A DNA stretch of 64,000 nucleotides from the NCBI GenBank assembly GCA_030867875.1, contig JAOWCC010000655.1, forward strand, positions 12,918,269 through 12,982,268, given 5' to 3'. The stretch's first letter is position 1, and every line of letters begins with the position of its first letter. Position numbers and translations under genes: made by a program. The notes under the pieces were generated by a model, which saw nothing but the letters and a program-made list of their open reading frames with translations, was not told the origin of the DNA and searched no databases. Positions 12,746 through 23,290 of the stretch are shown piece after piece. Source of the DNA: Actinernus sp. WN-2022. Its lineage: Eukaryota; Cnidaria; Anthozoa; Actiniaria; Actinernidae.

Positions 12746-13994
12746 TATGATCTGATGCAAATTCAATAAAGTTTAATTATGATTCATTAACAACGTACAT
12801 GTATATAAAATATATAGCAAACACCTCTGTAAGTTACAGAATCATGTCTTAATTGCCAACTGTAATACTAAATAATGATAAGCAGAGGTAAATATGCCTG
12901 CCCAGTAAATATTTAAATAATGTAACACAATTAATTACAATTATTATTTCGCTGAATCATATTTTTTTAAGAAATATTCAGATACATGTAATGTCAAAGG
13001 TTGTCCTGGCCATGCTCTACACTTGAACCTCTTATACAGACCTCTACCTGGCAAAACATTAAAGATTAAATACAATCATGTAAGAAAACTGTTAATTAAC
13101 TTACATTTGTAGGCTGTACTAGCTGTTATAAATGTCCATTAGATTGCATATTAATTGTCATGGGCAGCCAGCAGGTCATTATGAACTGCAATTATACACT
13201 GAATGACACCACGGTACTGTCATGATTTCCAATATTGATTGCTCTTGTTCTCGAAGCACTTACAGCATGCCCTAATTTCAATTGTTGATGATGTCAATGT
13301 ACATTGTAAATGTATCATGTACATGTGGAGGATGCTAATCTACTCACGCAGCAGCACAGGATTAATTAGCCCAGGATCGATTTGTGTGGTCAAAAATTAT
13401 AAGGCTAGTGTATTTATTAACTGCATGTATAGGAATTTGCGATTTGTGAAATATCTCTGTAATTTTCTTCACCTTAAAGTGAATTTTAGTTGCCTGATGT
13501 GCCAGCAGATGATGACCTTCTTGTTCTCTGGTAATCAAGCAATTTCAAAGAATTTGAACCTCCTCTTTCCTCCTCAATAGCATTCACAAATCATGACATT
13601 ACTCATTTATATGGCTTTCTGTGTAGACTGTCTTTAAAGGCAGTCACTGACACTCTCAGAGTGTACTTTAAGTGTAAGTTTTAAGAACTCCGAAAAAGCC
13701 TGATCTCCTGTGATCGATCACTTCGCTAAATTGTATTCTATATACATAAAACTTGATAAAATTCCGGATTTGCTCATTAAAAGTGATGGGGTATGCATGA
13801 TATGAGTAGTACGACTCGTAGTATGACTGTGCATGATAATTTTAACCTAAATTAGCGTGAAATTCCCTTTTTTCCTTGTTACAAACCATAAAATTTTACT
13901 ATCACATCTTACCTTTGTAGTTTTCTAAACTTTCAGGTGTTTTGAAGATTATTTTGCCAAGTTTGGAAGGCCTATTATACAGATTTTACAAGAG
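12746..13994. other. No gene recognised
   Basis: AT-rich core of the 6.35 kb element. A 113-aa plus-strand frame at 13239-13580 has no domain and no supporting context. Confidence 0.45.
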
Positions 13995-16100
13995 ATAATA
14001 ATAATAATAATAATAAACTTTATTTAAGTGTCTAGGTTATTTAGCTTTGACAAGCTAATTGGGGACACTGTCCTATCTAACTTATCTATCTAACCTGGCC
14101 AATTTGCTAAAAATATCGAAGTGTATAGTAAAAAGATTAAAAATAGATATGAATAAACACGGTGGGCACAAACGACCATAAAAACGGCATGAGTTATATA
14201 TTATAAAAAAATTCAATGCAGACGATTGAATTTTGGTAGGTTGGTGTAGAATCGTAAAAGGAATATAACCTGATAATTTAAGCTATGTTAGTACTATTAT
14301 GACGTCACAATGACGTCATTTGCCCATTTGTAATACGTTTCTTATAACTGTTCATTACCTCTAAAAACCGTAAGTCGTATATTGTTAAAATCTCCTCATG
14401 ATGAGAATGAAGGAAACGAAAACCCGATCTCGATTGGTTAAGGAAATCAAAAGTTATGAAAGTTTGAATTTTGTTAATTTTCCCGCCAAAATATGGCGGG
14501 AAATAAACAACACAAAAGCATTTATGAAAATATCGCTTCATTCATCTTTCAGAGTTTTAAATACGGTTGCATTTTGTCCAGTCATAAAATACGTTGGTGG
14601 CTAAAATCGTATGTTTTTAGAATTTTGATTTTTTTTGTCCATAACCGGCTTAAAATGGGAGTCATATTTTCGAAAACGTCATTATGACGTCATATTATTT
14701 TATACATGCCCTTAGAAAAAAGCCTTTGAGTGATTTTCGAGTTTTAATGATGAAATGTACTAGTCTGGCAAACAAAAATCACATTGGTTTCTTTTCTTGA
14801 TTTTTTCACAATAGGCAGCCTTATTTAGGTACGACTCCTGACGTCACTAAATGTGACGTCATAGCAACAGTCATTCCTCTATAACTTTGGCTGTAATCGT
14901 CGTAGAATGTTCAAATTTTCACCAAATGAATGTGTGTAACGAAGGCCTTTTGATGGAGTAGTCTGTTTGTAACGTTTATTGAAGGGGGAATTTCACCAAA
15001 AAAGGAGGCATCGCTTATGACGTCATAACGACGTCATCATACAAACATAAAACACCTAAAATATGTAGTTTCATTTTGTTACCAAGTCACCAACATTTCT
15101 TCAAATTTAAACTATAAGTAAAGAAATGGTGCTAATTTCAATTATTTGGTCACGTTTATTGATGCCGTTTTTGACGTTCTTTGTGCCCGCCGTGAAAACA
15201 GAATCTATATACTTAATTATAAATGCAGACTAAAACTTTATATTGTATAACATACATAAGGTATTCCTAAAACAATCCAGGCATTGCATAATTGATTGAT
15301 TCATGCCCTGCAAAGGTCACAGCAGTTACAGTTATTGTCCAACATGCTTTTGATGTCTAGCTTACGTATGTTAGCCTTAAACGTATTTAAAGGCTTGTTG
15401 AGTTCCTGATGTCATTGCTCAACCTTGACCATAACACTGGTCCAAAATACCGTAGTGAATGCTTGCCGTAATTAACGGTATTATATCTAGGTATATTAAA
15501 ATCACTATTTCTTTTGTTTAAAACAAAATATTTCTGCTACGCTACTAGTTACAAGTTGATTTTTTACTTTGTACATATAGATTGCTGTATCCTGTAGTCT
15601 CCTGTTATGTAACGATGGCAACCGAGCTAGCTTAAGGAGTGTTTCATAAGAGTCTGTCTTGGTTCTATAAACTGCTCTTAACGCACGTTCTTGGATACGC
15701 TCTACTTTTCTACCATCTGAAGCCTTACAGAACTGCCATATTACATGGCAGTAAGTAAGAAACGGAAGAATGGCCGACTTGTAAAGCGTTAGTTTGGCTG
15801 TGCATGGGATCAAATTGCGCAGGCGCATAAGCACTCCTACTTTCTTACAAGCCTTCTTGCACAGCTCGCTAATGTGACTACTAAAATTGATAATCTCGTC
15901 GATATATACCCCTAGTAATTTAATATGATTAGTAGTATTGATAATATGACCATCTATATGTATATCAAAACTCTGAGCGTTCGTGTCCACGTTCCTAGGG
16001 TTAATGGTCAATGCCTGAAACTTGTCCGAGTTCGCTAGGAGGTAGTTATCCGTGTACCATAATGCTGCTCGTTGACTTTCCTTTTCTAGACTATTCTTCA
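13995..16100 (-). pseudogene. 5'-truncated LINE (minus strand), split by a nested element
   Basis: The minus-strand frame at 16100-15505 encodes the region downstream of the reverse transcriptase in a CR1/Jockey-group LINE ORF2. It includes ALWYTDNYLLANSDKFQALT, HIKLLGVYIDE, CKKVGVLMRLRNLIPCTAKL and ERIQERALRAVY. The RT catalytic part is missing, so the copy is 5' truncated near 16100. The 3' UTR continues to 15195, is interrupted by the inverted-repeat element at 14158-15194, and resumes to 13995, where the LINE ends in AATAAAG plus an (ATA)n tail (13995-14022 on the plus strand). This ordering shows that the LINE landed first and copy B inserted into it. Confidence 0.85.
14158..15194 (-). 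mobile_element. 1.04 kb inverted-repeat element (copy B of 2924-4487)
   Basis: It matches copy A in inverted orientation along both ends but lacks about 530 bp of A's middle. Ends are CACGGTGGGCACAAACGACC and the complement of CACGGCGGGCACAAAGAACG. It keeps the multiple TGACGTCA motifs (14298-14318, 14690, 14850-14870, 15015-15040). It is inserted in the 3' UTR of the minus-strand LINE. Confidence 0.8.
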
Positions 16101-17035
16101 CTATGCTAAAGTCCTCTAACAGCTTTTTTGAACGATTGCGCCACGAGGTTTCTGAAACCGCCCGCACGATTCAGGTCAGCGGCATTATAAAAAGCAGTGC
16201 ATCATGGGATCGATTCATGGCGGCCATATTGGTTTGTAGGGTGAAGGTAGGGATGTCTTCGTCTAATAGTAATGGAATTAAGGATTGGAAAATGGTCCAG
16301 ATGGCTATGTCTCTGAGGAATCTAAGACTCTAATGAACTGGTTTACTTACTCCTCTGTCTGGGAAAGCAAGAAAAACCTGAGGCTGGGTGGGTTGCGTAT
16401 TTAAAACTACAACCAGAATCCAGCTTTCAGAAGTCAACCGTGTAAATGTCGTAAGCTTACATGTAATTATAAGCTTATTACTATTAGTTAATTCTTCTAG
16501 ATAAAATGGACACTTTAGAAATGTATTCCTAAAGTATTAATGCGTAATTAAATGGATTAGTTGTCAAACATTTAATGTGCTTAACTTGCATCAGCGGCCT
16601 ATTTTGGAGAGGCATGAATCATATTCGTCAGCCAATGGACGTGTGAACTCGATGATTATTCTGAATTCTATTCTGGTTATTATATTCTAGTTTCCAAATA
16701 TTGTTGAACATAACTTATAGCTGTTTCATGGGATCAGGCAAGCTACTTATTTTTTTACATGTGATTTTACTAATGATATGAGTACATTGTTTTAACTGCA
16801 TGCAGCCTAGCTTTCTTGGTCGCTACATGTACATTCGACTTTTCTTTATTTGAACAGATTTATTCAATGCAATTTCCCAAGAGCTGTAGTCAGGCTCACC
16901 AAAGGGGCTCTTGTAAAATAGCCAAATGGTGACAAAATCTAGAGGGAATTAACAATAGAAATGTAGCTAAATACATTGGAACAATTAACTATATAAGAAT
17001 AGAAAATTAATTATTAAGTGTATGTACTCATGATA
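16101..17035. other. No gene recognised
   Basis: Spacer between the LINE truncation point and the right arm of the 6.35 kb element. No domain-bearing frames. Confidence 0.5.
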
Positions 17036-17052
17036 ATGATATTGCACTTGTG

Positions 17053-17240
17053 CATGATCACAGTTTGTTATTGTGATCACATGTTGTTATTGTGATCACG
17101 TTATTTTTGTGATCACATTTTACTCTGTGTGATCACACCTGTGATCACACTTTGATTGCAGATCACAGCATGACTCAGATGTGATCACAATTTTAGGTGT
17201 GATCACACCCAAAACCGTGATCACAGTGTGATCACAGAAT
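17053..17240. repeat. Right array of TGATCA palindromes
   Basis: About ten GTGATCAC-type palindromes in under 200 bp, the mirror of the array at 12446-12745. It ends in the same ATATTTTTACTGGGG segment that opens the left array. Confidence 0.9.
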
Positions 17241-18120
17241 ATTTTTACTGGGGTGACTGCATGGCTTTGTGCAACTGAAACGAAACACATGAAAAGTTAA
17301 AACCTCCCTTTAAAAACCGATCATAACTAGCCCAACATAACAGAATATAGGCAATGACACAAGAACGAGACACTCGGAGCAATTTTCTTGCAAAAATAAG
17401 CATTGGCGCAATCAAGCCCGGCATGTTTGTGGTGGAACTTGGCGCGTGCTGTTTACAGCATATCAGTTAGGTAAACGAAATTAAAATTATGTGGCTTGCT
17501 ACACTCTGATTATCTCTCTGGGTCAAATGAAACAAGTTTCGATTGATATGCCGATATCAATATTTTCAAAATCTACTTTTTTTGTGTTTAAGGTTGACAA
17601 GTTCCATACAAAAACACACACAGCGAATCTTTACATCGTGGCACAACACCAGTTTTTGCACTAGCTCGGTAGTCACCTTTTGTTGTTTGTCTGATATTCT
17701 CGCCTTCCACATGCTTTTCTTCGTCCTCCCAGTCTTCTGAACTTCGCACAATATTGTCTTCATCATATTTTTGTTCTAGTACGAAATTGCTCTGCCATAT
17801 CGATGAAAATCTACTCTAATTCCGAGCATGTGAAAATTATACAAAGAAACAAAGTTACTACAAGTTAATCGCAAGACTCTGGTGGGATGAAGTGATGTAA
17901 TAAACGTCATAGGAATTATATGTCAACAAGATGGTGGAGCCCAGGTCTTCACAGGTCCAACTTTGAGGGGTTCGTTTTCAACTCTGAAAATGTTTTATCA
18001 AATTTTAATACATTTTATGAACAAATCTGAAAGATGCTTTTGAGCCCAAATGTGTTTTTCACTCAGGTATCCCTTTAACAAGTAATAACATGGGTCCTCG
18101 TAAAATAATTGTTGAAGTTA

Positions 18121-18526
18121 ACCTTGGCTGAAAAACAATGTTTGCTCTTAAGTGTGTGTTTGTAGATGCCTAAATGCATTGCTGTCTGTCTCCAACAAAT
18201 TGTACACTACATTTAGATGTCATTTATGCACCAATCTTCCTGTCGATAAAACTCATTTGAATATCCTGCACCCTGCCAACTTGGATCATGCTGTCACAGT
18301 ATTGTCACTATTGTTTTCTGACAATTGGGGCAACACTGTGACATCATAAAATCCAAGATGGCAGCATACAGCAAATTCAAATGAGTGTTATCGACAGGAA
18401 AATCAGTGCATAAATGACATTTAGTGTACAATTTATTGGAGGCAAACACAGGAACAGACTTGTATGGTAGGCATGTATAACAATCATTTGAGAGCCAACA
18501 TTGTTTTTCAGCCAAGATTCCCTTTA
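18121..18526. mobile_element. ~400 bp fold-back element
   Basis: The two halves are inverted copies of about 190 bp. CCTTGGCTGAAAAACAATGT on the left is mirrored by ACATTGTTTTTCAGCCAAG on the right, with further shared blocks (CATTTATGCAC, TGTCGATAA, CATTTGAAT). The outer TTCCCTTTAA resembles the AAGGGATACC end of the neighbouring 6.35 kb element, so they may be related families. Confidence 0.8.
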
Positions 18527-18950
18527 AGGATTAATTTCACTTGTGTTTTCAAAGTTGATACAATTGCTCTGATCACTGCATGACTTGGGATATTTTGGCT
18601 TGTTTAATTTTAAACATTAAAAATCTAGCATTTCAAAGGAGAGGCTGATATGATCGCTTGCTTTCTTCGCTGCTCAGCAATCTGAATTTTAAATTTCCAG
18701 CTCGCCATGCGCGAAAAGAGGAGGGGCTAACCTGTTTATACCGGAACTTCGTGTTTAACAACAAAAATATTATCATATTATTATTTATTTTTATGCCTAA
18801 AATTTGAAATAAAGCCTGGGTATTTGTTTGAGAAAATACAGAGTTACTTGAATTACTGAAGAGGTTACATGACTAAAATGTATTGCAGAACATGTACATG
18901 TAAGTTGTATTTTCTCAAATATAAGCCCCTGGCATTTATTCATAAGGATG
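18527..18950. other. No gene recognised
   Basis: AT-rich sequence between two fold-backs, nothing assigned. Confidence 0.5.
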
Positions 18951-19107
18951 TTCAAAGTTGTTCAAAGGATGGATCATTGTTAACTTTATCCACTGAATAA
19001 ATTGTTATCTAGTGGATAAAATTAGCTACTTTGGTTAATACTTAATATCCACTGGATAAGGATTTATCCATTGGATAAAGTTGTTCAACCTTTGAACAAC
19101 TGGACCC
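18951..19107. repeat. Fold-back with GGATAA motifs
   Basis: GTTGTTCAAAGGATGGAT on the left pairs with ATAAAGTTGTTCAACCTTTGAACAAC on the right. The interior carries repeated GGATAA/TTATCC units. A small MITE-like palindrome. Confidence 0.6.
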
Positions 19108-19249
19108 TGGCATTTATTTGAACCTGCCATTTATTTGGGACTCATGCAGTATTTTTAAACATGAACACTGTTTTTCATATTTTCTTTACCACTCATTTTT
19201 GTAGGCCTTTGAAAACCAGGAACATAATTTAGTCAGTCTTCTTTCCGTA

Positions 19250-19679
19250 GTCTCCTTCGCAGCCATTATTAGGGTTGTCACGCAAATGCTAGTCCCAGTA
19301 ACGGCTGCTTACACCAGCCAGACATACCATTCCAACCGCACGACCAATCAGAATTCAGTTCTCAGAATCAAAAAACCACTCGTTCCAGAACTGTCTGATG
19401 AGGCTAAATTTTATATGAAATCAGATCAAATAGTTTTGTATATATTCTGTTCTTAGTTTTTCTCAAGAAAGGAGATAGAGTTTAGAAGAAATTGTTCGTT
19501 TTGACACTGTACTGATGAGTGTTGACATAAGCAAACCGTTGCTGTTCAACTCATGTTATGTTATAACGGTCTTGATTGGCTTATACAAACAATCAGGAAT
19601 GGAATGTCTGGCTGGTGTAAGCAGCCGTTAGTGGGGCTAGTGCTTGTGTGATGACCCTAGGACTGGCTGCGAAGGAGAC
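19250..19679. mobile_element. 430 bp TA-flanked MITE
   Basis: Inverted repeats of about 85 bp (GTCTCCTTCGCAGCC at the outer edge, CGGCTGCTTACACCAGCCAG further in). They are flanked by TA at 19248-19249 and 19680-19681, as in Tc1/mariner-derived MITEs. No coding capacity. Confidence 0.85.
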
Positions 19680-20382
19680 TATTCTTCATCTGTCTATAAT
19701 ATTATATGGGAAGTAAGACTGGGTTTTCAATAAGCATTTTGGTCTCGAATAAATGCTGGGCGCGTAAATGTAAGTTATGTCTATTTTTTAGCAGATTGCA
19801 TGATCCAGATATAATAATACTTGAAATACTTCTTGATCATGGTGTAAGGATACAATGAGTGTAAAGATGCTATTAGTTTTTTTCACTCCAATGTTTAAGT
19901 TTTATTGTTTCTACTTGCTGTTTTATTCATACTAAGTGCTGGAAGTCATTCATGTAGAAAACATAAACATTTATGTAAATTGAAGTGTAATTATCTTAAA
20001 AGAACAATAAAATATGAATGTAATGTACATCAGATTCCTTGTTTTGCATATAGTATGTAAAATGTTTTACTCCACATCAAGAGTTAATTTCACCCCTTAT
20101 GAGTGAGCTGATCTAACTCTTTGGAGGAGTTTAAAATGCTGGAGTTAAAACAACTCCAAAAGGGAGTAACCATGCACCTATTTCACCAACTCCATTTTAA
20201 GGGTTAATTTAACTCCCAAATAAGAGTTAATTATACTCCAATAGAAGAGTCATACTGACTCTCTGGCAATAGTTAAATCAACTCCATAAAAACGCTGGCG
20301 TTGTCACGCAAAAGTGAGTTGTCCTGTACCTTTTTTAACTCCCTTTTTATAGTTAAATTAACTCCCTGAAAATAACAGTGTG

Positions 20383-20725
20383 CATATTATAAGCCGTTAG
20401 GTCTTCATTTACGAAGAACTGCTTGTACTCCTTAATCTTGACTTACATTTCATAACGGTTGCCTTTGTGACGTAGTACTATTGTTGTAGCTTTACGATGA
20501 TCGCTCGAGGTTTGCCATCGGATTTTCGTTTTCCCACACGGTGGGCCCAATCAACTGACCCTTTCGTTGAGTTTAACGGCCACGACCATCTCTTCGCAGT
20601 GCTCCTCCTCTTCTTCATCAATACCAAATATTCGAATTTTCTGCCTCCGTGAATATTATACGTTATCATTGCTCTTCTCCTACGCCCCTGCGCCTTGGTT
20701 AAACTCTGTTCGAATGCAAATATAG
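20383..20725 (-). pseudogene. LINE ORF1-like RRM fragment (continuation of 6992-7057)
   Basis: The minus strand gives YSRR, then FGIDEEEEHCEEM, then AHRVGKRKSDGKPRAIIVKL in two frames. The last is the RRM-end signature of L1/Tx1-like ORF1 proteins. The sequence is the right half of the tandem unit split by the 13.3 kb element. A frameshift separates the two parts near 20560. Not functional. Confidence 0.65.
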
Positions 20726-21579
20726 ACATGAATAATGCGTAACAAACGGGAAAGGGCAAAACATCAGGACCCCAGTCCGTGAACCACCTTCATGGACCAG
20801 GTCCTCCGATAAACCTTCAAATGCATATGCCCACTACTGAATGACAAGAAAGTTATACACGAACTAAGATGTCGGCATCAAACTGATTTTTGAATGCTGT
20901 CGGCCGTGCCTCTAAGCGCTATAAGCTCACAACTTTACAGACAAGTGGACTCGCTTGTTTAGTCCCAGTTTCTGCGGTGGTGGCAAGCTAAGCCCAATAC
21001 TTCTAAATAAAAAAACACCGCGAAATATCCGAATTTCTGACCGCCTTTCCAAGCTCGGAAAATGTTTCCGAATTTCTTACCTCCTTTCCAATATCAATAA
21101 AAATCTTCTGAATGTCTGACTCTCTTTCGAAGTAAAAACCTAACCCTCCGAATTTTTGAACCCTTAGCTTACCAACAACTTAGAGAAGTCTAAAATTGGG
21201 ATACCTTCAAAACCTACCAAGCGATTTGAGGTTAAAACCAAAAAAAATCCATTGCATTTTATCTAAATATTGCTTTGTTTTCCAAGAAACGATGGCGACT
21301 TGTACTTTTACCCGCAATCCTTTGAGCGCGAAAAAACATTAAAAGCCATTATAAAAAGGGTGACCTTCACCTCCTCGCAACCTGGAATAGTACTGGCTAT
21401 TCGAATTAGCGTGAATTTCCACAAGAGCGGATTCAGGAGAAATCAAGCGCAATCATATGCAAAGGTATAAAAAGCCAAAAAAACAAATGGTTGGGCCTCT
21501 TTAGTGCTCAATCTGCTCCCCGGGGATCCGAAACGAAAGTGAGAGCTCAACGAAGTGTTTTTCTCTCCCTTCTTTCTAG

Positions 21580-21711
21580 TACGTATATACGATGGCCTAA
21601 CAGCGGCCTATTCTCCTTCGAGCACCCATTCCTCAAGCGGTTCAGGCTCCACAAGTCCAACAAGCTCAACGGCCACTCCCTCCAGCTCAGCAAACGGCGG
21701 CGATCTACCAG
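21580..21711 (+). CDS. Candidate 132 bp Ser/Thr-rich exon (copy A)
   Basis: A pyrimidine-rich tract and acceptor (TTCTTTCTAG, ending at 21579) precede this stretch, and it ends in CCAG followed by the donor GTAAAA. The length is a multiple of three. In one frame it encodes a mucin-like linker (YSPSSTHSSSGSGSTSPTSS then TATPSSSANGG) that stays open through the exon. It would suit an extracellular or membrane protein spacer. The same exon with both splice sites is kept in copy B (27894-28025). No neighbouring exons could be identified, so the host gene is unknown and the exon call rests on splice signals and duplication. Confidence 0.45.
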
Positions 21712-21885
21712 GTAAAAAAACTGTAGTTATTATTTTCGTTGTTTTCCTCTCCGTGTAATAGAGAACCATGTGCTTAGTCAGAACCAGTTACCTGTTAGTT
21801 TTCCTTCCATCGGCACTACTATTTGTTTTTTTACTGACCAGTCCGCCACGCACGTGGTTTCAGGCTTCTTTTCATCATTATTCGT

Positions 21886-22340
21886 GTTGGCCGTTCGGGC
21901 CGTGGCTGAATGTGTCGTCTCAGCCTGTAAGTATCAATTTCGGTTGCTGAGTGAATTTTATTCAGCATATGAAATTTTAGTTAGTGGGTCGTTCGGGTCG
22001 TGGCTGAATGTGTGGTCTCCGCTTTTAGGTGTCAGCGTCTCGAATTTTAGTTAGTTGGCCATTCGGACCAGGGCTGAAAGTGGGGTCTTAACCGGTAGGT
22101 TATCTTATTTGGCGGTTGAATCCCGTTCAGCGTTCCAAACATTTAATTCATTGACCGTTCGGGCCAGGGCTAAATGTGTGGTGTCACCATTAGGTTATCA
22201 TGTTTTGGCCGCTAAATGTCCTTCTAGCTAGTTGGCCGCACGGGCCGGGGTAGAAAGTCTAGATTCAGTCCATAGGCCATCATTTCTGGGATGCGGGATT
22301 CCGCCCAGCGTTCCAGGTTTTAGGCGGCAGTCCACCCGGG
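21886..22340 (+). repeat. Minisatellite of ~100 bp units (copy A)
   Basis: About five diverged units built around CGTTCGGGCCGTGGCTGAAT, TGTGGTCTC and TTAGTTAGTTGGCC. It lies in the putative intron downstream of the Ser/Thr-rich exon. Confidence 0.75.
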
Positions 22341-23290
22341 ACTGAAAGCGTGGTCAAGGCTAGACCCTGGGAGTTTGGGGGCTTCGAAGGATCCAGGATT
22401 AATATTTCGAGGCCTCAGGAGAGGCCCTATCCCAGGCGCCAACCACCTAGCAGGGATTTCAGATCGGGCACTTCCCCATAATTGCCCCGACATCGGAACG
22501 CAATAGTGAACATTTATGCTCGATTGTCTCTGCGTAGCTAACGCATCCCAATAATCTCAAAGAGAAATAAATATAATTTAACAGATATTCGCTTATCTCT
22601 TTTCCTCTGAGTGGGTGTTTCCCCTTTTTAACTCGTGGATGCCTACATGTGCAGGAAGGACTTATTGGGGTTAGGTGGATTTTCATTTCCGAATACCGTA
22701 TCCTTTTCCGATTGTCGTGCCCTTTTCCGAATGTCGTATCCTTTTTATGTTCGGAATATGTTCGGGATATGAGATTTTCATTGCTCACGGTGTTGAGACA
22801 GTAGACACAAGCGTGTCAGAAGGAGTGCATAGCAGGTTTGTGTTCTTGAATGTGAATGATGAATTCTCGATCTAAGTGACTATAGTAGTGTTCAAGTTTC
22901 AGAAGGAGTGCATGGACGGGTTGGACGTGTGCAGGAAACACAAGAAAAAAAGCGATCTTGAAGTTGACGGCCGTTTGTGGTCGCTGTGACTGTGAGGAAC
23001 AAACTTTTATAGGGGAAGACGCGTCGAAGTTTTCGAAAGCATTTGGTCATGCTGTAGATATGCCGCTTTCTAAGATAAACATTCCGAAATGACATATATT
23101 TTACATATGTGAAGTTTCTCTGTTGTCTCTGTTGATCTTGCTAAACTAATTCAAACCACTGGAAATTATAGAAGTTATGTTTTAGATCGGAATATATATA
23201 CTCGTACGCTATTCTGATAGTCAACTTTTGGTGGTAGCTCATATTTATATATCCACGCTGGCGAAACATCGATGGCTTGTGGTTCATAAA
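22341..23290. other. Rest of duplicated block; no gene recognised
   Basis: It contains three short units of about 22 bp around TTTCCGAATGTCGTATCC (22675-22745). Open frames of 66-109 aa are conserved between the two copies only because the DNA is nearly identical, so this is not evidence for coding. Confidence 0.5.

Larger units (their letters stand above)
11726..18078. mobile_element. 6.35 kb element with ~1 kb terminal inverted repeats
   Basis: The left arm (about 11726-12745) and right arm (about 17040-18078) are inverted copies. Both start at AAGGGATACC next to TTTAA-type flanks, then share TGAAAAACACAT, a TTGTTGACAT stretch, and the segment with ATCGATATGGCAGAGCAATTT, and end internally in arrays of GTGATCAC. 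The ends allow a TTAA-type target site, but the duplication is not unambiguous because it overlaps the repeat. The core (12746-17035) has no transposase; it holds a minus-strand LINE fragment and a second inverted-repeat element, both later arrivals. Fold-back-like architecture with long arms. Confidence 0.7.
7058..20380. mobile_element. 13.3 kb CACTG-ended transposon shell (CACTA/EnSpm-like)
   Basis: The left end is CACTGTTATTTTCAGGGAGT and the right end is its reverse complement finishing ACAGTG. The inserted unit is flanked by TG (7056-7057 and 20381-20382), and the uninterrupted sister repeat at 6783 has a single TG. Ends beginning CACTR with a 2-3 bp duplication are characteristic of CACTA/EnSpm elements in animals. 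Both subterminal regions (7060-7330 and 20080-20380) are dense in GGAGTTAA/TTAACTCC motifs in both orientations, as expected for transposase-binding repeats. No transposase was recognised, so it is probably non-autonomous or gutted. Nested inside are a TTAA element (8888-10023), a 6.35 kb inverted-repeat element (11726-18078), a fold-back (18121-18526) and a TA element (19250-19679). Confidence 0.75.
20724..23290 (+). repeat. Segmental duplication, copy A (~2.5 kb)
   Basis: Nearly identical in the same orientation to 27037-29575, starting ATAGACATGAATAA and ending near GGCTTGTGGTTCATAAAAT. Differences are scattered substitutions and small indels; copy A also has an extra segment in the minisatellite around 22045-22085. 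The end of copy A is interrupted by a LINE from about 23291. Confidence 0.9.

Noticed and set aside
22459..22788. 109-aa minus-strand frame conserved in both duplicated blocks (also 28746-29075)
   Set aside because: Conservation follows from near-identical DNA; the composition reflects short TTTCCGAATGTCGTATCC-type repeats.
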